From Pristionchus mayeri (Eukaryota > Nematoda > Chromadorea > Rhabditida > Neodiplogasteridae): a stretch of 64,000 nucleotides of DNA. Below are positions 50,071-62,742 of the stretch, one piece after another. Location of the stretch: NCBI GenBank assembly GCA_036245805.1, contig BTRK01000005.1, forward strand, positions 9,238,001-9,302,000. Direction: 5' to 3'. The notes under the pieces are model-generated. The model saw only the letters and a program-made list of their open reading frames with translations. It was not told the DNA's origin and did no database searches. Position 1 is the stretch's first letter; each line of letters starts with the position of its first letter. Both the position numbers and the translations under genes were made by a program.

Positions 50071-51918
50071 TTGCTGAAAATGATTCTTTGGTTGCATAGT
50101 AATGTGGTGATGGGTGTGAGAGGGAATGCTAACCCTCGACCTCACCAGGAGCGTAGATCATCCAGGAGTCGTTCATTGCATTTAATTTTCAAGTAATTCT
50201 CTTTGCTGAAAATGATTCTTTGGTTGCATAGTAATGTGGTGATGGGTGTGGGAGGGAATGCTAACCATCGACCTCATCAGGAGCGTAGATCATCCAGGAG
50301 TCGTTCATTGCATGGAATTTTCAAGTAATTCTCTTTGCCGAAAATGATTCTTTGGTTGCATAATAATGTGGAGATGGGTGTGAGAGGGAATGCTAACCAT
50401 CGACCTCATCAGGAGCGTAGATCATCCAGGAGTCGTTCATTTCATGGAATTATCAAGTAATTCTCTTTGCTGAAAATGATTCTTTGGTTGCATAGTAATG
50501 TGGTGATGGGTGTGAGAGGGAATGCTAACCATCGACCTCATCAGGAGCGTAGATCATCCAGGAGTCGTTCATTGCATGGAATTTTTAAGTAATTCTCTTT
50601 GCTGAAAATGATTCTTTGGTTGCATAGTAATGTGGTGATGGGTGTGAGAGGGAATGCTAACCATAGACTTCATCAGGAGCGTAGATCATCCAGGAGTCGT
50701 TCATTGCATGGAATTTTCAAGTAATTCTCTTTGCCGAAAATTATTCTTTGGTTGCATAATAATGTGGAGATGGGTGTGAGAGGGAATGCTAACCATCGAC
50801 CTCATCAGGAGCGTAGATCATCCAGGAGTCGTTCATTTCATGGAATTTTCAAGTAATTCTCTTTGCTGAAAATGATTCTTTGGTGGCATAGTAATGTGGT
50901 GATGGGTGTGAGAGGGAATGCTAACCATCGACCTCATCAGGAGCGTAGATCATCCAGGAGTCGTTCATTGCATGGAATTGTCAAGTAATTCTCTTTGCTG
51001 AAAATGATTCTTTGGTTGCATAGTAATGTGGTGATGGGTGTGAGAGGGAATGCTAACCATCGACCTCATCAGGAGCGTAGATCATCCAGGAGTCGTTCAT
51101 TGCATGGAATTTTCAAGTAATTCTCTTTGCCGAAAATGATTCTTTGGTTGCATAGTAATGTGGTGATGGGTGTGAGAGGGAATGCTAACCATCGACCTCA
51201 TCAGGAGCGTAGATCATCCAGGAGTCGTTCATTTCATGGAATTTTCAAGTAATTCTCTTTGCTGAAAATGATTCTTTGGTTGCATAGTAATGAGGCGATG
51301 GGTGTGAGAGGGAATGATCACCATCGACCTCATCAGGAGCGTAGATCATCCAGGAGTCGTTCATTGCATGGAATTTTCAAGTAATTCTCTTGGCTGAAAA
51401 TGATTCTTTGGTGGCATAGTAATGTGGTGATGGGTGTGAGAGGGAATGCTAACCTACGACCTCACCAGGAGCGTAGATCATCCAGGAGTCGTTCATTGCA
51501 TGGAATTTTCAAGTACTTCTCTTTGCTTAAAATGATTCTTTGGTTGCATAGTAATGTGGTGATGGGTGTGAGAGGGAATGCTAACCATCGACCTCATCAG
51601 GAGCGTAGATCATCCAGGAGTCGTTCATTTCATGGAATTTTCAAGTAATTCTCTTTGCTGAAAATGATTCTTTGGTTGCATAGTAATGTGGTGATGGGTG
51701 TGAGAGGGAATGATCACCATCGACCTCATCAGGAGCGTAGATCATCCAGGAGTCGTTCATTGCATGGAATTTTCAAGTAATTCTCTTGGCTGAAAGTGAT
51801 TCTTTGGTGGCATAGTAATGTGGTGATGGGTGTGAGAGGGAATGCTAACCTTCGACCTCACCAGGAGCGTAGATCATCCAGGAGTCGTTCATTGCATGGA
51901 ATTTTCAAGTAATTCTCT
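49543..51918 (+). repeat. 18-monomer block, left copy of 6204-bp-offset duplication
   Basis: Eighteen consecutive monomers match 55747-58122 in type order, including shared rare states: GGAATTGTCAAG (50977 and 57181), AACCTACGACC (about 51452 and 57656) and TGGCTGAAAGTG (about 51790 and 57994). The offset is 47 monomers. Private here: AATTATTCTTTGG (about 50738), TGAGGCGATGG (51290) and AAGTACTTC (51512). The last of these removes the in-frame TAA of that unit. Confidence 0.88.
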
Positions 51919-54558
51919 TTGCTGAAAATGATTCTTTGGTTGCATAGTAATGTGGTGATGGGTGTGAGAGGGAATGCTAACCATCGACCTCATCAGGAGC
52001 GTAGATCATCCAGGAGTCGTTCATTGCATGGAATTTTCAAGTAATTCTCTTTGCTGAAAATGATTCTTTGGTTGCATAGTAATGTGGTGATGGGTGTGAG
52101 AGGGAATGCTAACCCTCGACCTCACCAGGAGCGTAGATCATCCAGGAGTCGTTCATTGCATTTAATTTTCAAGTAATTCTCTTTGCTGAAAATGATTCTT
52201 TGGTTGCATAGTAATGTGGTGATGGGTGTGGGAGGGAATGCTAACCATCGACCTCATCAGGAGCGTAGATCATCCAGGAGTCGTTCATTGCATGGAATTT
52301 TCAAGTAATTCTCTTTGCCGAAAATGATTCTTTGGTTGCATAATAATGTGGAGATGGGTGTGAGAGGGAATGCTAACCATCGACCTCATCAGGAGCGTAG
52401 ATCATCCAGGAGTCGTTCATTTCATGGAATTATCAAGTAATTCTCTTTGCTGAAAATGATTCTTTGGTTGCATAGTAATGTGGTGATGGGTGTGAGAGGG
52501 AATGCTAACCATCGACCTCATCAGGAGCGTAGATCATCCAGGAGTCGTTCATTGCATGGAATTTTTAAGTAATTCTCTTTGCTGAAAATGATTCTTTGGT
52601 TGCATAGTAATGTGGTGATGGGTGTGAGAGGGAATGCTAACCATAGACTTCATCAGGAGCGTAGATCATCCAGGAGTCGTTCATTGCATGGAATTTTCAA
52701 GTAATTCTCTTTGCCGAAAATGATTCTTTGGTTGCATAATAATGTGGTGATGGGTGTGAGAGGGAATGATCACCATCGACCTCATCAGGAGCGTAGATCA
52801 TCCAGGAGTCGTTCATTTCATGGAATTTTCAAGTAATTCTCTTTGCTGAAAATGATTCTTTGGTTGCATAGTAATGTGGTGATGGGTGTGAGAGGGAATG
52901 ATCACCATCGACCTCATCAGGAGCGTAGATCATCCAGGAGTCGTTCATTGCATTTAATTTTCAAGTAATTCTCTTTGCTGAAAATGATTCTTTGGTTGCA
53001 TAGTAATGTGGTGATGGGTGTGGGAGGGAATGCTAACCATCGACCTCATCAGGTGCGTAGATCATCCAGGAGTCGTTCATTGCATGGAATTTTCAAGTAA
53101 TTCTCTTTGCCGAAAATGATTCTTTGGTTGCATAATAATGTGGAGATGGGTGTGAGAGGGAATGCTAACCATCGACCTCATCAGGAGCGTAGATCATCCA
53201 GGAGTCGTTCATTTCATGGAATTATCAAGTAATTCTCTTTGCTGAAAATGATTCTTTGGTTGCATAGTAATGTGGTGATGGGTGTGAGAGGGAATGCTAA
53301 CCATCGACCTCATCAGGAGCGTAGATCATCCAGGAGTCGTTCATTGCATGGAATTTTTAAGTAATTCTCTTTGCTGAAAATGATTCTTTGGTTGCATAGT
53401 AATGTGGTGATGGGTGTGAGAGGGAATGCTAACCATAGACTTCATCAGGAGCGTAGATCATCCAGGAGTCGTTCATTGCATGGAATTTTCAAGTAATTCT
53501 CTTTGCCGAAAATGATTCTTTGGTTGCATAATAATGTGGAGATGGGTGTGAGAGGGAATGCTAACCATCGACCTCATCAGGAGCGTAGATCATCCAGGAG
53601 TCGTTCATTTCATGGAATTATCAAGTAATTCTCTTTGCTGAAAATGATTCTTTGGTTGCATAGTAATGTGGTGATGGGTGTGAGAGGGAATGCTAACCAT
53701 CGACCTCATCAGGAGCGTAGATCATCCAGGAGTCGTTCATTGCATGGAATTTTTAAGTAATTCTCTTTGCTGAAAATGATTCTTTGGTTGCATAGTAATG
53801 TGGTGATGGGTGTGAGAGGGAATGCTAACCATAGACTTCATCAGGAGCGTAGATCATCCAGGAGTCGTTCATTGCATGGAATTTTCAAGTAATTCTCTTT
53901 GCCGAAAATGATTCTTTGGTTGCATAATAATGTGGAGATGGGTGTGAGAGGGAATGCTAACCATCGACCTCATCAGGAGCGTAGATCATCCAGGAGTCGT
54001 TCATTTCATGGAATTTTCAAGTAATTCTCTTTGCTGAAAATGATTCTTTGGTGGCATAGTAATGTGGTGATGGGTGTGAGAGGGAATGCTAACCTTCGAC
54101 CTCACCAGGAGCGTAGATCATCCAGGAGTCGTTCATTGCATGGAATTTTCAAGTAATTCTCTTTGCTGAAAATGACTCTTTGGTTGCATAGTAATGTGGT
54201 GATGGGTGTGAGAGGGAATGCTAACCATCGACCTCATCAGGAGCGTAGATCATCCAGGAGTCGTTCATTGCACGGAATTTTCAAGTAATTCTCTTTGCTG
54301 AAAATGATTCTTTGGTTGCATAGTAATGTGGTGATGGGTGTGAGAGGGAATGCTAACCTTCGACCTCACCAGGAGCGTAGATCATCCAGGAGTCGTTCAT
54401 TGCATGGAATTTTCAAGTAATTCTCTTTGCTGAAAATGATTCTTTGGTTGCATAGTAATGTGGTGATGGGTGTGAGAGGGAATGCTAACCCTCGACCTCA
54501 CCAGGAGCGTAGATCATCCAGGAGTCGTTCATTGCATTTAATTTTCAAGTAATTCTCT
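51919..54558 (+). repeat. Satellite monomers between block duplications
   Basis: These are ordered like the 47-50 kb 12-mer: GCATTTAA at 52161 and 52953 (six units), TTTTTAAG, CATAGACTTC, TTGCCG with CATAATAATG. A 4-mer (GTGGAGATG/AATTATC; TTTTTAAG; CATAGACTTC; TTGCCG) is repeated at about 53090-54000. Singletons include AATGACTCTTTGG (about 54172) and GCACGGAATT (about 54271). Confidence 0.8.
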
Positions 54559-56406
54559 TTGCTGAAAATGATTCTTTGGTTGCATAGTAATGTGGTGATG
54601 GGTGTGGGAGGGAATGCTAACCATCGACCCCATCAGGAGCGTAGATCATCCAGGAGTCGTTCATTGCATGGAATTTTCAAGTAATTCTCTTTGCCGAAAA
54701 TGATTCTTTGGTTGCATAGTAATGTGGTGATGGGTGTGAGAGGGAATGCTAACCATCGGCCTCATCAGGAGCGTAGATCATCCAGGAGTCGTTCATTTCA
54801 TGGAATTTTCAAGTAATTCTCTTTGCTGAAAATGATTCTTTGGTGGCATAGTAATGTGGTGATGGGTGTGAGAGGGAATGCTAACCTTCGACCTCACCAG
54901 GAGCGTAGATCATCCAGGAGTCGTTCATTGCATGGAATTTTCAAGTAATTCTCTTTGCTGAAAATGATTCTTTGGTTGCATAGTAATGTGGTGATGGGTG
55001 TGAGAGGGAATGCTAACCATCGACCTCATCAGGAGCGTAGATCATCCAGGAGTCGTTCATTGCATGGAATTTTCAAGTAATTCTCTTTGCTGAAAATGAT
55101 TCTTTGGTTGCATAGTAATGTGGTGATGGGTGTGAGAGGGAATGCTAACCTTCGACCTCACCAGGAGCGTAGATCATCCAGGAGTCGTTCATTGCATGGA
55201 ATTTTCAAGTAATTCTCTTTGCTGAAAATGATTCTTTGGTTGCATAGTAATGTGGTGATGGGTGTGAGAGGGAATGCTAACCATCGACCTCATCAGGAGC
55301 GTAGATCATCCAGGAGTCGTTCATTGCATGGAATTTTCAAGTAATTCTCTTTGCTGAAAATGATTCTTTGGTTGCATAGTAATGTGGTGATGGGTGTGAG
55401 AGGGAATGCTAACCCTCGACCTCACCAGGAGCGTAGATCATCCAGGAGTCGTTCATTGCATTTAATTTTCAAGTAATTCTCTTTGCTGAAAATGATTCTT
55501 TGGTTGCATAGTAATGTGGTGATGGGTGTGGGAGGGAATGCTAACCATCGACCTCATCAGGAGCGTAGATCATCCAGGAGTCGTTCATTGCATGGAATTT
55601 TCAAGTAATTCTCTTTGCCGAAAATGATTCTTTGGTTGCATAGTAATGTGGTGATGGGTGTGAGAGGGAATGCTAACCATCGGCCTCATCAGGAGCGTAG
55701 ATCATCCAGGAGTCGTTCATTTCATGGAATTTTCAAGTAATTCTCTTTGCTGAAAATGATTCTTTGGTGGCATAGTAATGTGGTGATGGGTGTGAGAGGG
55801 AATGCTAACCTTCGACCTCACCAGGAGCGTAGATCATCCAGGAGTCGTTCATTGCATGGAATTTTCAAGTAATTCTCTTTGCTGAAAATGATTCTTTGGT
55901 TGCATAGTAATGTGGTGATGGGTGTGAGAGGGAATGCTAACCATCGACCTCATCAGGAGCGTAGATCATCCAGGAGTCGTTCATTGCATGGAATTTTCAA
56001 GTAATTCTCTTTGCTGAAAATGATTCTTTGGTTGCATAGTAATGTGGTGATGGGTGTGAGAGGGAATGCTAACCTTCGACCTCACCAGGAGCGTAGATCA
56101 TCCAGGAGTCGTTCATTGCATGGAATTTTCAAGTAATTCTCTTTGCTGAAAATGATTCTTTGGTTGCATAGTAATGTGGTGATGGGTGTGAGAGGGAATG
56201 CTAACCATCGACCTCATCAGGAGCGTAGATCATCCAGGAGTCGTTCATTGCATGGAATTTTCAAGTAATTCTCTTTGCTGAAAATGATTCTTTGGTTGCA
56301 TAGTAATGTGGTGATGGGTGTGAGAGGGAATGCTAACCCTCGACCTCACCAGGAGCGTAGATCATCCAGGAGTCGTTCATTGCATTTAATTTTCAAGTAA
56401 TTCTCT
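54559..56406 (+). repeat. 7-mer HOR (924 bp), two copies
   Basis: Order: GTGTGGGAGG; TTGCCG with CATCGGCC ending TTTCAT; TTGGTGGC with CCTTCG; plain; CCTTCG; plain; CCCTCG with GCATTTAA. GCATTTAA falls at 54537, 55461 and 56385. A shortened earlier version that lacks one plain unit precedes it at about 54030-54558, and one extra first monomer follows at 56407. Confidence 0.9.
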
Positions 56407-58122
56407 TTGCTGAAAATGATTCTTTGGTTGCATAGTAATGTGGTGATGGGTGTGGGAGGGAATGCTAACCATCGACCTCATCAGGAACGTAGATCATCCA
56501 GGAGTCGTTCATTGCATGGAATTTTCAAGTAATTCTCTTTGCCGAAAATGATTCTTTGGTTGCATAATAATGTGGAGATGGGTGTGAGAGGGAATGCTAA
56601 CCATCGACCTCATCAGGAGCGTAGATCATCCAGGAGTCGTTCATTTCATGGAATTATCAAGTAATTCTCTTTGCTGAAAATGATTCTTTGGTTGCATAGT
56701 AATGTGGTGATGGGTGTGAGAGGGAATGCTAACCATCGACCTCATCAGGAGCGTAGATCATCCAGGAGTCGTTCATTGCATGGAATTTTTAAGTAATTCT
56801 CTTTGCTGAAAATGATTCTTTGGTTGCATAGTAATGTGGTGATGGGTGTGAGAGGGAATGCTAACCATCGACCTCATCAGGAGCGTAGATCATCCAGGAG
56901 TCGTTCATTGCATGGAATTTTCAAGTAATTCTCTTTGCTGAAAATGATTCTTTGGTTGCATAATAATGTGGAGATGGGTGTGAGAGGGAATGCTAACCAT
57001 CGACCTCATCAGGAGCGTAGATCATCCAGGAGTCGTTCATTTCATGGAATTTTCAAGTAATTATCTTTGCTGAAAATGATTCTTTGGTGGCATAGTAATG
57101 TGGTGATGGGTGTGAGAGGGAATGCTAACCATCGACCTCATCAGGAGCGTAGATCATCCAGGAGTCGTTCATTGCATGGAATTGTCAAGTAATTCTCTTT
57201 GCTGAAAATGATTCTTTGGTTGCATAGTAATGTGGTGATGGGTGTGAGAGGGAATGCTAACCATCGACCTCATCAGGAGCGTAGATCATCCAGGAGTCGT
57301 TCATTGCATGGAATTTTCAAGTAATTCTCTTTGCCGAAAATGATTCTTTGGTTGCATAGTAATGTGGTGATGGGTGTGAGAGGGAATGCTAACCATCGAC
57401 CTCATCAGGAGCGTAGATCATCCAGGAGTCGTTCATTTCATGGAATTTTCAAGTAATTCTCTTTGCTGAAAATGATTCTTTGGTTGCATAGTAATGTGGC
57501 GATGGGTGTGAGAGGGAATGATCACCATCGACCTCATCAGGAGCGTAGATCATCCAGGAGTCGTTCATTGCATGGAATTTTCAAGTAATTCTCTTGGCTG
57601 AAAATGATTCTTTGGTGGCATAGTAATGTGGTGATGGGTGTGAGAGGGAATGCTAACCTACGACCTCACCAGGAGCGTAGATCATCCAGGAGTCGTTCAT
57701 TGCATGGAATTTTCAAGTAATTCTCTTTGCTGAAAATGATTCTTTGGTTGCATAGTAATGTGGTGATGGGTGTGAGAGGGAATGCTAACCATCGACCTCA
57801 TCAGGAGCGTAGATCATCCAGGAGTCGTTCATTTCATGGAATTTTCAAGTAATTCTCTTTGCTGAAAATGATTCTTTGGTTGCATAGTAATGTGGTGATG
57901 GGTGTGAGAGGGAATGATCACCATCGACCTCATCAGGAGCGTAGATCATCCAGGAGTCGTTCATTGCATGGAATTTTCAAGTAATTCTCTTGGCTGAAAG
58001 TGATTCTTTGGTGGCATAGTAATGTGGTGATGGGTGTGAGAGGGAATGCTAACCTTCGACCTCACCAGGAGCGTAGATCATCCAGGAGTCGTTCATTGCA
58101 TGGAATTTTCAAGTAATTCTCT
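55747..58122 (+). repeat. 18-monomer block, right copy of 6204-bp-offset duplication
   Basis: This is the partner of 49543-51918. The one monomer mismatch in type is CATAGACTTC at 50599-50730 against CATCGACCTC at 56803-56934. The right copy keeps TAA and GTGGCGATGG where the left has TAC and GAGGCGATGG. It has its own ATTATCTTTGC at about 57061. It overlaps the second copy of the 7-mer HOR, so the 7-mer expanded before or across this duplication. Confidence 0.88.
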
Positions 58123-59442
58123 TTGCCGAAAATGATTCTTTGGTTGCATAGTAATGTGGTGATGGGTGTGAGAGGGAATGCTAACCCTCGACCTCACCAG
58201 GAGCGTAGATCATCCAGGAGTCGTTCATTGCATTTAATTTTCAAGTAATTCTCTTTGCTGAAAATGATTCTTTGGTTGCATAGTAATGTGGTGATGGGTG
58301 TGGGAGGGAATGCTAACCATCGACCTCATCAGGAGCGTAGATCATCCAGGAGTCGTTCATTGCATGGAATTTTCAAGTAATTCTCTTTGCCGAAAATGAT
58401 TCTTTGGTTGCATAATAATGTGGAGATGGGTGTGAGAGGGAATGCTAACCATCGACCTCATCAGGAGCGTAGATCATCCAGGAGTCGTTCATTTCATGGA
58501 ATTTTCAAGTAATTCTCTTTGCTGAAAATGATTCTTTGGTGGCATAGTAATGTGGTGATGGGTGTGAGAGGGAATGCTAACCATCGACCTCATCAGGAGC
58601 GTAGATCATCCAGGAGTCGTTCATTGCATGGAATTTTCAAGTAATTCTCTTTGCTGAAAATGATTCTTTGGTTGCATAGTAATGTGGTGATGGGTGTGAG
58701 AGGGAATGCTAACCATCGACCTCATCAGGAGCGTAGATCATCCAGGAGTCGTTCATTGCATGGAATTTTCAAGTAATTCTCTTGGCTGAAAATGATTCTT
58801 TGGTGGCATAGTAATGTGGTGATGGGTGTGAGAGGGAATGCTAACCTACGACCTCACCAGGAGCGTAGATCATCCAGGAGTCGTTCATTGCATGGAATTT
58901 TCAAGTAATTCTCTTTGCTGAAAATGATTCTTTGGTTGCATAGTAATGTGGTGATGGGTGTGAGAGGGAATGCTAACCATCGACCTCATCAGGAGCGTAG
59001 ATCATCCAGGAGTCGTTCATTTCATGGAATTTTCAAGTAATTCTTTTTGCTGAAAATGATTCTTTGGTTGCATAGTAATGTGGTGATGGGTGTGAGAGGG
59101 AATGATCACCATCGACCTCATCAGGAGCGTAGATCATCCAGGAGTCGTTCATTGCATGGAATTTTCAAGTAATTCTCTTGGCTGAAAATGATTCTTTGGT
59201 GGCATAGTAATGTGGTGATGGGTGTGAGAGGGAATGCTAACCTTCGACCTCACCAGGAGCGTAGATCATCCAGGAGTCGTTCATTGCATGGAATTTTCAA
59301 GTAATTCTCTTTGCCGAAAATGATTCTTTGGTTGCATAGTAATGTGGTGATGGGTGTGAGAGGGAATGCTAACCATCGACCTCATCAGGAGCGTAGATCA
59401 TCCAGGAGTCGTTCATTTCATGGAATTTTCAAGTAATTCTCT
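58123..59442 (+). repeat. Satellite monomers, transition to TGGCTG/TTGGTGGC-rich end
   Basis: Ten units mix CCCTCG/GCATTTAA, TTGCCG/CATAATAATG and TGGCTG/TTGGTGGC types. The last becomes common from here to the right edge. A singleton, TAATTCTTTTTGC, lies at about 59040. Nothing other than satellite is present. Confidence 0.85.
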
Positions 59443-62082
59443 TTGCTGAAAATGATTCTTTGGTTGCATAGTAATGTGGTGATGGGTGTGAGAGGGAATG
59501 ATCACCATCGACCTCATCAGGAGCGTAGATCATCCAGGAGTCGTTCATTGCATGGAATTTTCAAGTAATTCTCTTGGCTGAAAATGATTCTTTGGTGGCA
59601 TAGTAATGTGGTGATGGGTGTGAGAGGGAATGATCACCATCGACCTCATCAGGAGCGTAGATCATCCAGGAGTCGTTCATTGCATGGAATTTTCAAGTAA
59701 TTCTCTTGGCTGAAAATGATTCTTTGGTGGCATATTAATGTGGTGATGGGTGTGAGAGGGAATGCTAACCTTCGACCTCACCAGGAGCGTAGATCATCCA
59801 GGAGTCGTTCATTGCATGGAATTTTCAAGTAATTCTCTTTGCTGAAAATGATTCTTTGGTTGCATAGTAATGTGGTGATGGGTGTGAGAGGGAATGCTAA
59901 CCATCGACCTCATCAGGAGCGTAGATCATCCAGGAGTCGTTCATTGCATGGAATTTTCAAGTAATTCTCTTGGCTGAAAATGATTCTTTGGTGGCATAGT
60001 AATGTGGTGATGGGTGTGAGAGGGAATGCTAACCTTCGACCTCACCAGGAGCGTAGATCATCCAGGAGTCGTTCATTGCATGGAATTTTCAAGTAATTCT
60101 CTTTGCCGAAAATGATTCTTTGGTTGCATAGTAATGTGGTGATGGGTGTGAGAGGGAATGCTAACCATCGACCTCATCAGGAGCGTAGATCATCCAGGAG
60201 TCGTTCATTTCATGGAATTTTCAAGTAATTCTCTTTGCTGAAAATGATTCTTTGGTTGCATAGTAATGTGGTGATGGGTGTGAGAGGGAATGATCACCAT
60301 CGACCTCATCAGGAGCGTAGATCATCCAGGAGTCGTTCATTGCATGGAATTTTCAAGTAATTCTCTTGGCTGAAAATGATTCTTTGGTGGCATAGTAATG
60401 TGGTGATGGGTGTGAGAGGGAATGCTAACCTTCGACCTCACCAGGAGCGTAGATCATCCAGGAGTCGTTCATTGCATGGAATTTTCAAGTAATTCTCTTT
60501 GCTGAAAATGATTCTTTGGTTGCATAGTAATGTGGCGATGGGTGTGAGAGGGAATGCTAACCATCGACCTCATCAGGAGCGTAGATCAGCCAGGAGTCGT
60601 TCATTGCATGGAATTTTCAAGTAATTCTCTTTGCTGAAAATGATTCTTTGGTTGCATAGTAATGTGGTGATGGGTGTGAGAGGGAATGATCACCATCGAC
60701 CTCATCAGGAGCGTAGATCATCCAGGAGTCGTTCATTGCATGGAATTTTCAAGTAATTCTCTTTGCTGAAAATGATTCTTTGGTTGCATAGTAATGTGGT
60801 GATGGGTGTGAGAGGGAATGATCACCATCGACCTCATCAGGAGCGTAGATCATCCAGGAGTCGTTCATTGCATGGAATTTTCAAGTAATTCTCTTGGCTG
60901 AAAATGATTCTTTGGTGGCATAGTAATGTGGTGATGGGTGTGAGAGGGAATGATCACCATCGACCTCATCAGGAGCGTAGATCATCCAGGAGTCGTTCAT
61001 TGCATGGAATTTTCAAGTAATTCTCTTGGCTGAAAATGATTCTTTGGTGGCATATTAATGTGGTGATGGGTGTGAGAGGGAATGCTAACCTTCGACCTCA
61101 CCAGGAGCGTAGATCATCCAGGAGTCGTTCATTGCATGGAATTTTCAAGTAATTCTCTTTGCTGAAAATGATTCTTTGGTTGCATAGTAATGTGGTGATG
61201 GGTGTGAGAGGGAATGCTAACCATCGACCTCATCAGGAGCGTAGATCATCCAGGAGTCGTTCATTGCATGGAATTTTCAAGTAATTCTCTTGGCTGAAAA
61301 TGATTCTTTGGTGGCATAGTAATGTGGTGATGGGTGTGAGAGGGAATGCTAACCTTCGACCTCACCAGGAGCGTAGATCATCCAGGAGTCGTTCATTGCA
61401 TGGAATTTTCAAGTAATTCTCTTTGCCGAAAATGATTCTTTGGTTGCATAGTAATGTGGTGATGGGTGTGAGAGGGAATGCTAACCATCGACCTCATCAG
61501 GAGCGTAGATCATCCAGGAGTCGTTCATTTCATGGAATTTTCAAGTAATTCTCTTTGCTGAAAATGATTCTTTGGTTGCATAGTAATGTGGTGATGGGTG
61601 TGAGAGGGAATGATCACCATCGACCTCATCAGGAGCGTAGATCATCCAGGAGTCGTTCATTGCATGGAATTTTCAAGTAATTCTCTTGGCTGAAAATGAT
61701 TCTTTGGTGGCATAGTAATGTGGTGATGGGTGTGAGAGGGAATGCTAACCTTCGACCTCACCAGGAGCGTAGATCATCCAGGAGTCGTTCATTGCATGGA
61801 ATTTTCAAGTAATTCTCTTTGCTGAAAATGATTCTTTGGTTGCATAGTAATGTGGCGATGGGTGTGAGAGGGAATGCTAACCATCGACCTCATCAGGAGC
61901 GTAGATCAGCCAGGAGTCGTTCATTGCATGGAATTTTCAAGTAATTCTCTTTGCTGAAAATGATTCTTTGGTTGCATAGTAATGTGGTGATGGGTGTGAG
62001 AGGGAATGATCACCATCGACCTCATCAGGAGCGTAGATCATCCAGGAGTCGTTCATTGCATGGAATTTTCAAGTAATTCTCT
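59443..62082 (+). repeat. 10-mer HOR (1320 bp), two copies
   Basis: GATCAGCCAGG (about 60588 and 61908), TGTGGCGATGG (about 60536 and 61856) and GGCATATTAATG (59731 and 61051) recur at 1320 bp. Copies start at 59443 and 60763. The last five monomers are amplified again at 62083-62742 (GATCAGCC at about 62568, a 660-bp step). I noticed no substitutions between the copies, so this looks very recent. Confidence 0.92.
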
Positions 62083-62742
62083 TTGCTGAAAATGATTCTT
62101 TGGTTGCATAGTAATGTGGTGATGGGTGTGAGAGGGAATGCTAACCATCGACCTCATCAGGAGCGTAGATCATCCAGGAGTCGTTCATTTCATGGAATTT
62201 TCAAGTAATTCTCTTTGCTGAAAATGATTCTTTGGTTGCATAGTAATGTGGTGATGGGTGTGAGAGGGAATGATCACCATCGACCTCATCAGGAGCGTAG
62301 ATCATCCAGGAGTCGTTCATTGCATGGAATTTTCAAGTAATTCTCTTGGCTGAAAATGATTCTTTGGTGGCATAGTAATGTGGTGATGGGTGTGAGAGGG
62401 AATGCTAACCTTCGACCTCACCAGGAGCGTAGATCATCCAGGAGTCGTTCATTGCATGGAATTTTCAAGTAATTCTCTTTGCTGAAAATGATTCTTTGGT
62501 TGCATAGTAATGTGGCGATGGGTGTGAGAGGGAATGCTAACCATCGACCTCATCAGGAGCGTAGATCAGCCAGGAGTCGTTCATTGCATGGAATTTTCAA
62601 GTAATTCTCTTTGCTGAAAATGATTCTTTGGTTGCATAGTAATGTGGTGATGGGTGTGAGAGGGAATGATCACCATCGACCTCATCAGGAGCGTAGATCA
62701 TCCAGGAGTCGTTCATTGCATGGAATTTTCAAGTAATTCTCT

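Noticed and set aside
51400..51648. 82-codon ATG-initiated frame
   Set aside because: It has the same cause: one private TAA-to-TAC change at 51512. Its duplicate partner near 57716 keeps TAA, so the frame is not conserved.
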